Assembly (NCBI RefSeq): GCF_003344885.1
Contig: NZ_CP031155.1
Location: forward strand, 2,246,534-2,310,533
Length of the DNA: 64,000 nucleotides
Reading direction: 5' to 3'
Origin: Altererythrobacter sp. ZODW24
Lineage (GTDB): Bacteria > Pseudomonadota > Alphaproteobacteria > Sphingomonadales > Sphingomonadaceae
Shown piece by piece: positions 1 through 8,407 of this stretch. Position 1 is the first letter of the stretch. Each line of letters begins with the position of its first letter. Under the pieces are notes generated by a model. The model did not search any database. It saw only the letters and a list, made by a program, of their open reading frames with translations, and was not told the origin of the DNA. The position numbers and the translations under genes are program-made.

Positions 1-221
1 CTGAGTGTATCTGGGCGCAGGGCTGTGTCACAAAATTGCAACAGTTTTTTCCTGATACTGGATTCTGGGCCGCTAGCTGTGGTTAGCCGCCGGAGCCTTT
101 GTTAGGCTGACCTATCAAGCGCGCGGTGTTCGTCTGTGCGCAATTCAATCGAAACATCCGGCAAACAGGCGCATTTCGCGCATCGGGATGGTTTGACTTA
201 AAAAAGAGTCGCAGGAAAAAC

Positions 222-2843
222 ATGAACAGATTCAACACAAGTGCGTCGGTGCTGGCAATTGCTGCCCTTACCGCCACACCCGCATTCGCTCAGGATGCAC
301 AGGAAGCTCCGGCACGCGAAGGCGGCGTTCAAGAAATCGTCGTAACCGCGACCAAGCAGAGCGAAAACCTTCAGGATGTTCCGATTGCCGTTAGCGCGAT
401 CGGCGAGCAGCAGCTTGATGAGCTGTCGATCGCGACATTCTCCGATTACCTCGACCAGTTGCCCAGCGTTACCGCCGGCGGCAGCGGCCCAGGGCAAAGC
501 ACCATCTATATTCGCGGCCTCGCATCGACGACGCCGAACCTTACGACCGCTGGCGTTGCCGGCCTCGCGCCAAACGTCGCGCTGTATCTCGACGAGCAGC
601 CACTTGGTCAGCCGGGCCGTAACCTCGACGTATACGCAGCCGATCTTGAGCGTATCGAAGTTCTGGCGGGCCCACAGGGTACGCTGTTCGGTGCAAGTTC
701 GCAGGCCGGTGTTGTCCGTCTGATTACGAACAAGCCTGATCTTTCCGGCTTCGATGCTTCGGGCAAAGCAGGCGTTTCCTTCACCAAGGGCGGTGAAGCG
801 AGCTACAATGCAGAAGCCATGATCAACGTCCCGGTCACGGACAGCTTCGCCCTTCGCGGCGTTGTCTATCTTGATGATCAGGGCGGCTACATCGACAATG
901 TCGCAGGCACAATCAACGCCAGCGAAAGCGGCCGTTTCCGTGAAGCGACCGACGTTCGTTCAAACGGCGTTCCTGTTGGCACAATCCGTCAGGGCTTCCA
1001 ACCTGGCGGTCCCGCTGCAGGCACTACATTCATTGACGCAAACAACAGCGGCCTCGTGCAGGACGATTTCAACGACACCCAATATGCGGGTTTCCGCGTT
1101 GGCGCGCTTTATGAAATCAATTCCGACTGGCGCGTAACCCTGACCCATGCTCGCCAGAGCGTGGAATCGGACGGTGTGTTCTTCGCCGATCCTGATCTCG
1201 ATCTTGATGGTCTGAATGTTCAGCGTTTCGAAGACGACCGTTTGGAAGATGACTTTTCCAACACCAGCTGGACCGTTGAAGGCCGCCTTGGCGCGCTCGA
1301 CCTCGTTTACACCGGCGCTTACACCGACCGCGAAACGCAGCAGCGCGTTGACTACACAGACTATCTGTTTGTCGGTCAGTATCTGCCATATTACATCTGC
1401 GACACAGCGGTTGTGTACCCCGGCTACGTCACCAACGCGCCGGCTAACCCGACGTGCTATGCCCCCAACACCTATGTTGCTTCGAACACCAACACGACTG
1501 TGTTCACGCAGGAATTCCGGGTCAGCACACCGCAAGAAGATCCGTTCCGCGTAACTGTTGGCGGTTTCTACAGCGATCTAGAGCTGAAAGAGCTGAATGA
1601 CTTTACCTATCCGTCGAACGTTTTCGTTCGTGGTTCCGACGGCGTAACAACCGGCTTCTTGCCTAACTTCCCGCTGACCAACATCAACGCGCCTCCCGGT
1701 GCGATTAACTCGGCCAGCGCTGGTTACTTCACAGAAGCGGGCCCGTTCCCGGCTGCAACTATTTTCCGCAATGACATTCGCCGTACCGACAAGCAGCTTG
1801 GTGTGTTTGGTGAAGCCAGCTTCGATGTGGTCCCTGACTTGCTGACCATCACGGCCGGCCTGCGTTATTACAACGTGAAGGTCGATCTGGACGGCAGCGC
1901 GAACTCTTCGTTCTTTAACCTGAACTCGCCTGTATTCGGTGCCAACACCGGCGTTCCAGCGGCTGACCGGATCGATCAGCAGCGCGGCGGTACGAACATC
2001 AGCCAGCAGTTTGGTCCAAACAACACCGTCGGCGCGCCTGACGAAGCCAAGGCTGAAGGCGTGATCTTTAAGGGTACCATCACGGTTACTCCAAACGAAG
2101 ATCTGCTGTTCTATGCGACGTACTCGGAAGGTTTCCGTCCAGGTCTGCTTAACCGTCCAGGCGGCGCCGCAGGCGCAAACGGCTTCACTGTTCCATTCGA
2201 ACTCGAAACCGATGAAGTGACGAATTACGAACTGGGTTGGAAGATGGATCTGGCCGACGGTCAGCTGCGCTTTAACGGCAGTGCATTCTATGTCGACATC
2301 AGCCGTCTGCAGACGACGATCTTCGATCCAAGCATCACCAACCTGTTCTTCTCGGACAATGCGGCGGATGCTGAGATCTACGGCATCGAAGGCGACATCA
2401 CTTACGCACCCTACAGCGTACCGGGTCTGACGATCGCTGGTGCATTCTCGATCCTCGATACCGAGGTGACCGAAGTGCTGACGCCAACAGACGACGTGAT
2501 TGAAGGTTCGCCGCTCGCATATGCTCCGGAATTCCAGGGCAATATGCGCGTACGTTATGAATGGGATCTCAGCGACACGCTGACCGCCCACATCATGCCG
2601 CAGGTGGTTTACTCCGCGTCCAAGTTCACGGACATCATCGAGATCAACAAGATCAAGCTCGACAGCTACGCCACCTTCGCGCTCAGCGCCGGTGTTAAGA
2701 CTGAAGAGTGGTCGTTCGAAATCTTCGGTGAGAACCTGACAGATACGCGTGCCGAGATCGCTGGTAATTACATCAACGATCGCGACCGGATCACTACCAA
2801 CCGTCCGCTGACGGTCGGTTTCCGCGTCGGCTACGACTACTAA
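222..2843 (+). CDS. TonB-dependent outer-membrane receptor
   Basis: Ligand-gated outer-membrane beta-barrel that imports a substrate using TonB energy. The ATG at 222 is chosen because GCAGGA lies just upstream and it begins a clean signal peptide (MNRFNTSASVLAIAALTA, cleavage after PAFAQ, 24 residues). An in-frame extension to 126 has no signal-like character. The mature N-terminus carries the TonB box/plug start EIVVTATKQSENLQDVPIAVS, and the plug continues with IYIRGL and PQGTLFGASSQAG. The barrel follows, and the protein ends on an aromatic terminal strand (FRVGYDY), as expected for BamA recognition. About 873 aa, normal for the family. A terminator follows at 2866-2901. None of the GGTAGCGCTACC operators seen elsewhere lies upstream, so it may belong to another regulon. 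Substrate unknown. Confidence 0.93.
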   Translation: MNRFNTSASVLAIAALTATPAFAQDAQEAPAREGGVQEIVVTATKQSENLQDVPIAVSAIGEQQLDELSIATFSDYLDQLPSVTAGGSGPGQSTIYIRGLASTTPNLTTAGVAGLAPNVALYLDEQPLGQPGRNLDVYAADLERIEVLAGPQGTLFGASSQAGVVRLITNKPDLSGFDASGKAGVSFTKGGEASYNAEAMINVPVTDSFALRGVVYLDDQGGYIDNVAGTINASESGRFREATDVRSNGVPVGTIRQGFQPGGPAAGTTFIDANNSGLVQDDFNDTQYAGFRVGALYEINSDWRVTLTHARQSVESDGVFFADPDLDLDGLNVQRFEDDRLEDDFSNTSWTVEGRLGALDLVYTGAYTDRETQQRVDYTDYLFVGQYLPYYICDTAVVYPGYVTNAPANPTCYAPNTYVASNTNTTVFTQEFRVSTPQEDPFRVTVGGFYSDLELKELNDFTYPSNVFVRGSDGVTTGFLPNFPLTNINAPPGAINSASAGYFTEAGPFPAATIFRNDIRRTDKQLGVFGEASFDVVPDLLTITAGLRYYNVKVDLDGSANSSFFNLNSPVFGANTGVPAADRIDQQRGGTNISQQFGPNNTVGAPDEAKAEGVIFKGTITVTPNEDLLFYATYSEGFRPGLLNRPGGAAGANGFTVPFELETDEVTNYELGWKMDLADGQLRFNGSAFYVDISRLQTTIFDPSITNLFFSDNAADAEIYGIEGDITYAPYSVPGLTIAGAFSILDTEVTEVLTPTDDVIEGSPLAYAPEFQGNMRVRYEWDLSDTLTAHIMPQVVYSASKFTDIIEINKIKLDSYATFALSAGVKTEEWSFEIFGENLTDTRAEIAGNYINDRDRITTNRPLTVGFRVGYDY

Positions 2844-2865
2844 TAGCGGTCCAATCGGAACATTC

Positions 2866-2901
2866 GCGGCGGGCGGCTGAAAGGCTTGCCCGCCGCTTTT
2901 G
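2866..2901 (+). terminator. Rho-independent terminator after TonB receptor
   Basis: Nine-base stem GCGGCGGGC (2866-2874) pairs perfectly with GCCCGCCGC (2888-2896), with a 13-base loop followed by TTTTGTTTT. It separates the receptor from the TPR-sulfotransferase gene 22 bases downstream. Confidence 0.85.
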
Positions 2902-2923
2902 TTTTCTGCCAAGGTAACCACTG

Positions 2924-4915
2924 ATGGCCACAGATACCGACATCTCAGATACCGCCATTCGCGCAGAACAGTTGAAAGCTGCGCAAGGGCTGCTTCAGTC
3001 GGGCGACTTTGCGGGTGGTATGGCTGCAGCGGAAGCTATGCTCGCAGACCATCCAGACGATCCCGAAGCACTGTATGTCGCGGCGGTTGCGGCGCGTTAC
3101 CTGAAGCAGTTTGATCAGGCTGACAGATATTTGACGCGGCTGCACGCAGCCTCTCCCGAATATGGCCGTGCATGGCAGGAGGCTGGACATCTGGCCCGTG
3201 CTGCTGGTGATGCCGAACAAGCGCTCCATGCGTTCCGGCGTGCGACACAGTTTAATCCGGCGCTGGAAGCAAGCTGGCGTATGCAGGCGGAACTACTCGC
3301 AGCAGCAGGGCAATCTGCCGAGGCCGCCGGTGCGACCGCGCAGGCTGACCGTTTGAAGAACATGCCGCGCGAACTGCTGGCTGCGACCAACTACCTTGCC
3401 GAAGGACGCCTGCTGAAGGCGGAGCAGTTCTGCCGCCAGTTCCTGCGCCAGAACCCGCAAAACACCGAAGCGATGCGGCTGCTCGCCCAGATTGGCATCA
3501 AGCTTGGCATTCTCGACGATGCAGAGTTCCTGCTGGAAAGCGCGGTCCAGTTTGATCCGGACAATATCCAGATCAGGCTCGATTACATTGATGCTTTGCG
3601 CCGCCGCCAAAAGTTTGCCGAGGCCAAGGAGCAGGCCGAGGCGCTCTATGCTCTCGATCCCGCCAATCCGCTGTTCCAATCGAACCTTGCCATCGAAAGC
3701 ATGCAGACGGGCGAATATGACCGCGCCTTCAGCCTGTTCGATCAGGTTCTGGAAACTGTGCCGAACGATCCCTCAACGCTCACATCGCGCGGTCATGCGC
3801 TCAAGACTACCGGCCAACAGGATGAAGCCGTTGCATCATACCAAGCCGCTTTTGCCGCCAAGCCCGATCATGGCGATGCCTATTACGCGCTGGCCAATCT
3901 CAAGACATACAGTTTCTCCGACGATGAGATCGCGGCGATGCACGAACAAACAGCGCGGCCCGATCTTGCCTTTAAAGACCGCATTCACTTGTCATTTGCG
4001 CTGGGCAAAGCGCATGAAGATCGCAGCGAGTATGAGCAGTCCTTTCGCTGCTATGAAGAAGGCAACAGCCTGAAGCGCCGCCAAGCGCGCTATGATGCAG
4101 ACAATATGCAGGAAGAGCTGCGGAAGCAGTCGGAACTGTGCACAGCGGAACTGTTCGCAAAGCAGGCTGGGTCAGGTCATGCGGCACCCGACCCGATTTT
4201 CATCGTCGGTCTGCCGCGTGCCGGATCGACCCTGCTTGAACAAATTCTTGCCTCGCACAGCCAAGTCGATGGCACGCTGGAGCTTCCAGATATTCTCGCG
4301 CTCGCTCACCGGCTCAGAGGCCGCAAAGCGGGTGCTTCGCTCTATCCCGGTGTTTTGCATGATCTGGAGCCTGAACAGCTCGCCAAGATGGGCGAGACGT
4401 TCATCGAAAACACTCGCATCCACCGCGCTGGTGCACCGTTCTTCATCGATAAAATGCCGAACAATTTCCGGCACATTGGGTTGATCAAACTGATCCTGCC
4501 CAATGCGAAGATCATTGATGCCCGCCGCGATCCGATGGATTGCTGCTTCTCCGGCTTCAAACAGTTGTTCGCCGAGGGGCAGGAATTCACTTACGGCCTC
4601 GAAGAAATCGGCCGCTACTACAGCGACTATGTCGAGCTGATGGCACATTGGGACAAAGTGCTACCCGGAGCTGTCTTACGCGTACAGCATGAGGACGTGC
4701 TCGACGATCTGGATGGTCAGGTGCACCGGATGCTTGATTATTTGGGCCTGCCCTTCGAACAAGCCTGCATCGACTTTCACAAGACCGAACGCGCAATCCG
4801 TACTGCCAGTTCAGAGCAAGTTCGCCGCCCGATCAACCGCACCGGGCAGAATGCTTGGAAACCCTACGAACCGTGGCTCGGTGACTTGCGCGAGGCTCTC
4901 GGTTCGCTCGCTTAA
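2924..4915 (+). CDS. TPR-repeat sulfotransferase family protein
   Basis: A 663-aa protein. The N-terminal ~390 residues are tandem tetratricopeptide-like helices (repeated A..LL..GD...A......P.. patterns). The C-terminal ~270 residues are a Sulfotransfer_3-type domain, opening with the 5'-phosphosulfate-binding loop FIVGLPRAGSTLLEQIL and followed by the family's DKMPNNFRHIGLI and DARRDPMDCCFSGFKQ blocks, which contact the 3'-phosphate of PAPS. Predicted to transfer sulfate from PAPS to a protein or glycan acceptor. No signal peptide, so cytoplasmic. Start ATG 2924 has AAGG nine bases upstream. Such fusions often sit beside TonB receptors in alphaproteobacteria; the acceptor is unknown. A terminator separates it from the receptor, so it probably has its own promoter. 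Confidence 0.88.
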   Translation: MATDTDISDTAIRAEQLKAAQGLLQSGDFAGGMAAAEAMLADHPDDPEALYVAAVAARYLKQFDQADRYLTRLHAASPEYGRAWQEAGHLARAAGDAEQALHAFRRATQFNPALEASWRMQAELLAAAGQSAEAAGATAQADRLKNMPRELLAATNYLAEGRLLKAEQFCRQFLRQNPQNTEAMRLLAQIGIKLGILDDAEFLLESAVQFDPDNIQIRLDYIDALRRRQKFAEAKEQAEALYALDPANPLFQSNLAIESMQTGEYDRAFSLFDQVLETVPNDPSTLTSRGHALKTTGQQDEAVASYQAAFAAKPDHGDAYYALANLKTYSFSDDEIAAMHEQTARPDLAFKDRIHLSFALGKAHEDRSEYEQSFRCYEEGNSLKRRQARYDADNMQEELRKQSELCTAELFAKQAGSGHAAPDPIFIVGLPRAGSTLLEQILASHSQVDGTLELPDILALAHRLRGRKAGASLYPGVLHDLEPEQLAKMGETFIENTRIHRAGAPFFIDKMPNNFRHIGLIKLILPNAKIIDARRDPMDCCFSGFKQLFAEGQEFTYGLEEIGRYYSDYVELMAHWDKVLPGAVLRVQHEDVLDDLDGQVHRMLDYLGLPFEQACIDFHKTERAIRTASSEQVRRPINRTGQNAWKPYEPWLGDLREALGSLA

Positions 4916-4943
4916 GCCAGACGTGGGCCGATCGCTGTCCATA

Positions 4944-5315
4944 TTAGGTCATCATCTCGCGCATCTTGCTGAGCGCTGAGGCCTTGAGCTGATGAATACG
5001 CGGAACGCTAACGTCCAATATATCTGCGATCTCTGCGAGGTTCAGTTCCTCTACGAAATAGAGCTGCAACACGGTCTGCAGGCGTTCGGGTAATTGGGTG
5101 ATGCAGCGCGTCAAAGTGTCGCTGTCCTCGGCCTCGGCTAGTGCCTGAAACGGGTCGGGTTCCTGATCGGCAAATGCGGCCGCGTGATCATCATACAGAG
5201 TGTCGAGCGAGCCGATTTGGATGTTCTCCTGCTCGAGCGCGAGAAGCGCTGCTTGATCTATGCCGAGCAGATCCGCCAACTCAGCCAAAGTCGGTTCGCG
5301 GCCCTCCGCTGCACT
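4944..5315 (-). pseudogene. fliA: 5'-truncated flagellar sigma factor FliA remnant
   Basis: The reading frame encodes only sigma regions 3 and 4 of a sigma-28-type factor. The in-frame residues GREPTLAELADLLGI match the start of region 3. LPERLQTVLQLYFVEELNLAEIADIL and SVPRIHQLKASALSKMREMM match the helix-turn-helix of region 4. Regions 1-2 (core binding, -10 recognition, about 110 residues) are missing: an in-frame stop lies at 5316-5318, and the sequence beyond does not resemble FliA in any frame. The only nearby start is a TTG at 5288, with GGAGGG 12 bases upstream, so a region-4-only protein of about 115 aa might still be made. No flagellar genes occur in the window. Most likely a decayed gene; a functional small DNA-binding protein is the alternative. 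Confidence 0.65.
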
Positions 5316-5562
5316 TCACGCAGATGTTCGGGGCTCGGCCGGTTTGGCACGTAAGGCGCTGGACCGGGCCAGCGCGGCGCTATCGGCCATTCGGGCAGGC
5401 ACTGATGCAGATCATACGATGGCACCCGTCTTAGGGAGTATGTTTGACGCAGCCGAGCGGGCCTTGCGCGGCGCGATGGTGCGCTTTCAGCCAGTGAGTC
5501 TGCAAGCGGTCCGCGACGACTTTATGGACATCCGCACTGCTTTAGGTGCCGCAGAAAAGTAA
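5311..5562 (+). pseudogene. C-terminal fragment of an unrecognised gene
   Basis: From about 5311 the + strand reads open to a TAA at 5560-5562, with codon usage like neighbouring real genes and a helical, coding-like peptide (LARKALDRASAALSAIRAG, then FDAAERALRGAMVRF and DDFMDIRTALGAAEK). There is no convincing start: the frame runs back antisense through the fliA remnant, and the first usable codon without overlap is a TTG at 5344 with no clear ribosome-binding site. I read it as the tail of a gene whose 5' part was removed by the same event that truncated fliA. A small intact 70-aa protein is possible. Function not recognised. Confidence 0.35.
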
Positions 5563-5632
5563 CGACGCGATAGGTGTTCATACCTACCTGTTGAGCGCTT
5601 AAGTTTCTGCGAAACCTGCCGTTTCTGGGCAC

Positions 5633-6775
5633 ATGGAACCTTCACAAACTCAAGCACCCGCGCCCGCAATTGGCTTACTCAACTGGCTTCGCTTTAGCCG
5701 TGAGGAGGCATTCGCGGATGATCCCAGTGAGCTGGACGAGGTGGTTGCTGCTTGTGAAGAAGACTCTCCGGCTGCAGCAGTCGATCCCCGCGCAGACTTG
5801 CTTACCCGCATAGGCGACTTCTTGCTCGATAATGAGCTGGCCATTTCGGCCGAGAACCTGGCCGCTTCCCATAGCATCTTCTCAGGCAGCGATCCGCAGC
5901 TGGCGCAAAAGGTGCGTTATCGCGCGCGGTCGAAACAGCCGATCACGCAAGAGTGGCTAAGCAAAACCGTGTCCGGGCAAGACGAGAGCACGACTACCGA
6001 ACAATACCACGACATGATGGACCGGCTCGAAACCGATCTTGATGCATTCGCCGAGACCACAAAGGGCGCCTATTGCTCTTCAGCAGCCTATGGCGCGCAT
6101 CTGGCGCGGCACGCATCTGAGCTCGAGAATTTGCCGCCGGCCGATACAATTGTGGCCGAAATCGCGCATCTGACCAAGACTATGTTGGAGAGAACCCGCA
6201 GGGTCGAAGACGAGATGCGCCGCAGCGAATCCGAGGCTGCCAGCCTCAGGCGCAGCTTGGCTGCGGCGCGACAGGATGCAGAACTGGATTACCTGACGCA
6301 GCTACCCAATCGGCGGGCTTTTGAAGGAATATTGACCAAGCAATCCGAAGAGGCAAAAAAGGTCGCCCGTCCGCTGTCGCTCGCCTTTTGCGACATCGAC
6401 AACTTCAAGCTGGTGAATGATGTGCACGGACATGAGGCAGGCGATAGGGTTATCCGGGCGGTGGCTGATGTGCTGTCTCGCGGCTCAGGCAATACATGCC
6501 ATGTCGCGCGCCACGGCGGCGAAGAATTCGTGATGCTATTTGTTGGCCTGACCGCGAGTGAGGCAAAGGCCCAGCTGGATGGCATAAGGGAAAAGCTGGC
6601 CCGGCGGCATTTCGTCAACCGCGACACTGAACAGCCAATTGGCCAAGTTACCTTCTCAGGCGGAGTGGCCGATGTGGCAGCATTTGATGATCCGCGCGAT
6701 GCACTGGCTGCTGCCGATAGCGCCTTGTATTTTGCCAAGGACGAAGGGCGTAACCGAATATGCCTTGCTAGCTGA
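5633..6775 (+). CDS. GGDEF-domain diguanylate cyclase
   Basis: A 380-aa soluble protein. The C-terminal ~165 residues form a GGDEF domain with DYLTQLPNRRAFE, the metal-binding FCDIDNFKLVNDVHGHEAGD block and the active-site motif GGEEF at residues 295-299, so synthesis of cyclic di-GMP from two GTP is expected. The inhibitory I-site (RxxD, five residues before GGEEF) reads GNTC, so product feedback inhibition is probably absent. The N-terminal ~200 residues have no recognised sensor or membrane segment; residues ~190-215 are charged and coiled-coil-like, leading into the catalytic domain. It stands alone, downstream of the fliA scar. Its product could feed the LapG-type adhesin system at 51.5-64 kb, but nothing here shows that directly. 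Confidence 0.9.
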   Translation: MEPSQTQAPAPAIGLLNWLRFSREEAFADDPSELDEVVAACEEDSPAAAVDPRADLLTRIGDFLLDNELAISAENLAASHSIFSGSDPQLAQKVRYRARSKQPITQEWLSKTVSGQDESTTTEQYHDMMDRLETDLDAFAETTKGAYCSSAAYGAHLARHASELENLPPADTIVAEIAHLTKTMLERTRRVEDEMRRSESEAASLRRSLAAARQDAELDYLTQLPNRRAFEGILTKQSEEAKKVARPLSLAFCDIDNFKLVNDVHGHEAGDRVIRAVADVLSRGSGNTCHVARHGGEEFVMLFVGLTASEAKAQLDGIREKLARRHFVNRDTEQPIGQVTFSGGVADVAAFDDPRDALAAADSALYFAKDEGRNRICLAS

Positions 6776-6840
6776 CCCCGGCAAATCCGTACCCTTCAAC
6801 ACTCAAATGCCGTTGCCTATTGCCAAGTGTCTACCTGAAA

Positions 6841-6852
6841 GGTAGCGCTACC
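6841..6852. promoter_or_regulatory. LacI-family operator (transporter)
   Basis: Perfect 12-base palindrome GGTAGCGCTACC with a central CG, 36 bases upstream of the sugar-symporter ATG. It is one of six matching sites in the window, all directly upstream of sugar or halogenase operons. The form is typical of LacI/GalR operators and resembles xylose-responsive sites reported in Caulobacter (from memory). Confidence 0.75.
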
Positions 6853-6888
6853 ATTCAACGGCCATAGAGTCGTGTCTGGGAGATAGTG

Positions 6889-8313
6889 ATGGCTTCGGAA
6901 AGCAATGAACGCGTCAATATGGCGTTGGTCGGCGGGATTGTCGCAGTGGCGACGATTGGCGGGCTTCTATTCGGTTATGATAGCGGTGCGGTAAACGGTA
7001 CGCAGCCGGGTCTGACAAAGGCTTTCGGTTTGAGCGGTGCAGGGCTTGGCTTTACGGTCGGCTCTCTGCTCATCGGTTGTTTTATCGGCGCATTCTTTGC
7101 CGGTACGCTCGCCGACAGCATGGGGCGGCGCAATGTTATGCGGCTCGCCGCTGTGCTGTTTCTTGGCGGCGCTCTGGTTCAGGGCTTTGCGACTGACCAC
7201 ACTATATTCGTGATTGCGCGGATCGTTGGCGGCATGGCGGTTGGGGCTGCAAGCGTCTTGTCTCCTGCATATATTTCCGAAGTCGCACCCGCGAGCATGC
7301 GAGGGCGACTAATCTCGGCCAACCAGATCATGATTATCACTGGTCTGACGGCAGCGTTTCTGGTCAATTATGCCTTCCAGCAAGCGGCTGGAAACGATTC
7401 AACTGCGCAATTTGCGGCTGGGCTCGAGGCGTGGCGATGGATGTATCTGGCTCAAGCAGTTCCTGCTGCGGTCTTCTTGATCGCACTGATGTTTATCCCT
7501 GAAAGCCCGCGGTTCCTCGTGGCGAAAGGCCGCTTTGCTGAAGCGGGCCAGGTCCTTGGGCGGCTGTTCGGAGAAGAGAATGCCGAGGCCAAAGTTGAGG
7601 AAATTCGAGCCAGTTTTGCTGCCGATCATCGGCCTCAATTGCGCGACATTCTGGCCCCGTCGGGCACGCGCAGTTTCTTGGGTATCCGGCCCATCGTCTG
7701 GGTTGGCATCATGCTGGCCGTGTTCCAGCAGCTCGTTGGTATCAACGTCATCTTCTATTATGGCGCTACGCTGTGGCAGCTTGCGGGCTTTACGGAAAAT
7801 GATGCGCTTCTAATCAATATCGGCTCGGGCGTGGTTTCGATCGCGGCATGTCTTGTGACCATTTCTGTGATCGACAAGATCGGGCGCAAGCCTCTGCTTC
7901 TGTTCGGCTCTGCCGGCATGGCGCTAACGCTCTTCATCATGGTCTTCGCCTTTAGCCAGGGGACGATCGACGCGGAAGGGAACCTCTCCTTGTCGAACGA
8001 GATGGGGATGGTCGCGGTGATTGCGGCAAACCTCTATGTGATCTTCTTCAATATGAGCTGGGGACCGGTGATGTGGACCATGTTGGGGGAAATGTTCCCC
8101 AATCAGATCCGCGGGTCAGCCTTGGCAGTGGCCGGGTTCTTCCAGTGGTTCGCCAATTACGTCATCGCGCAGACCTTCCCGCTGATGGCGAGCGGGCTGG
8201 GACTTGCGGTAAGCTACAGCTTCTATGCCGTGTGTGCGGTGATCAGCTTCTTCCTTGTTCAACGGTTCGTTACCGAAACGAAGGGCAAGGAACTGGAGGA
8301 AATGGAGGGCTGA
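6889..8313 (+). CDS. MFS sugar:H+ symporter (sugar porter family)
   Basis: A 474-aa, 12-TM inner-membrane transporter of the sugar porter (XylE/GalP/Glut) family. Signature motifs: GGLLFGYDSGAVNG in TM1, DSMGRRNVMR in loop 2-3, PESPRFLVAKGR after TM6, QQLVGINVIFYYGATLW in TM7, DKIGRKPLLLFG in loop 8-9, and a C-terminal VTETKGKELEEME (PETKG-type). Start is the ATG at 6889 with GGGAG eight bases upstream; a GTG three bases earlier is less likely. Because it has a regulon operator and neighbours xylan genes, xylose or a xylo-oligosaccharide is the likely substrate, but glucose cannot be excluded. Two halogenase-family genes follow on the same strand after 94 bases that contain a hairpin. Confidence 0.92.
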   Translation: MASESNERVNMALVGGIVAVATIGGLLFGYDSGAVNGTQPGLTKAFGLSGAGLGFTVGSLLIGCFIGAFFAGTLADSMGRRNVMRLAAVLFLGGALVQGFATDHTIFVIARIVGGMAVGAASVLSPAYISEVAPASMRGRLISANQIMIITGLTAAFLVNYAFQQAAGNDSTAQFAAGLEAWRWMYLAQAVPAAVFLIALMFIPESPRFLVAKGRFAEAGQVLGRLFGEENAEAKVEEIRASFAADHRPQLRDILAPSGTRSFLGIRPIVWVGIMLAVFQQLVGINVIFYYGATLWQLAGFTENDALLINIGSGVVSIAACLVTISVIDKIGRKPLLLFGSAGMALTLFIMVFAFSQGTIDAEGNLSLSNEMGMVAVIAANLYVIFFNMSWGPVMWTMLGEMFPNQIRGSALAVAGFFQWFANYVIAQTFPLMASGLGLAVSYSFYAVCAVISFFLVQRFVTETKGKELEEMEG

Positions 8314-8356
8314 ACCGGCACGGCCAATTCCAAGGCGGCCGGCCCAAACGGCTGGC

Positions 8357-8384
8357 GGGCGTATGGCAGGATAGCCATGCGCCC
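8357..8384 (+). other. Intercistronic hairpin between symporter and halogenase genes
   Basis: GGGCGTATGGC (8357-8367) and GCCATGCGCCC (8374-8384) form an 11-base stem with one mismatched pair and a six-base loop. No U-tract follows, so it is not a standard intrinsic terminator. It could stabilise the upstream mRNA 3' end or reduce read-through into the halogenase genes. Confidence 0.4.
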
Positions 8385-8407
8385 GTTGGCACGTTACCTT
8401 TAAACTG

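Noticed and set aside
193..221. TTGACT at 193-198 as a -35 box for the first TonB receptor
   Set aside because: The receptor ATG is at 222, so no properly spaced -10 and leader would fit upstream of the ribosome-binding site.
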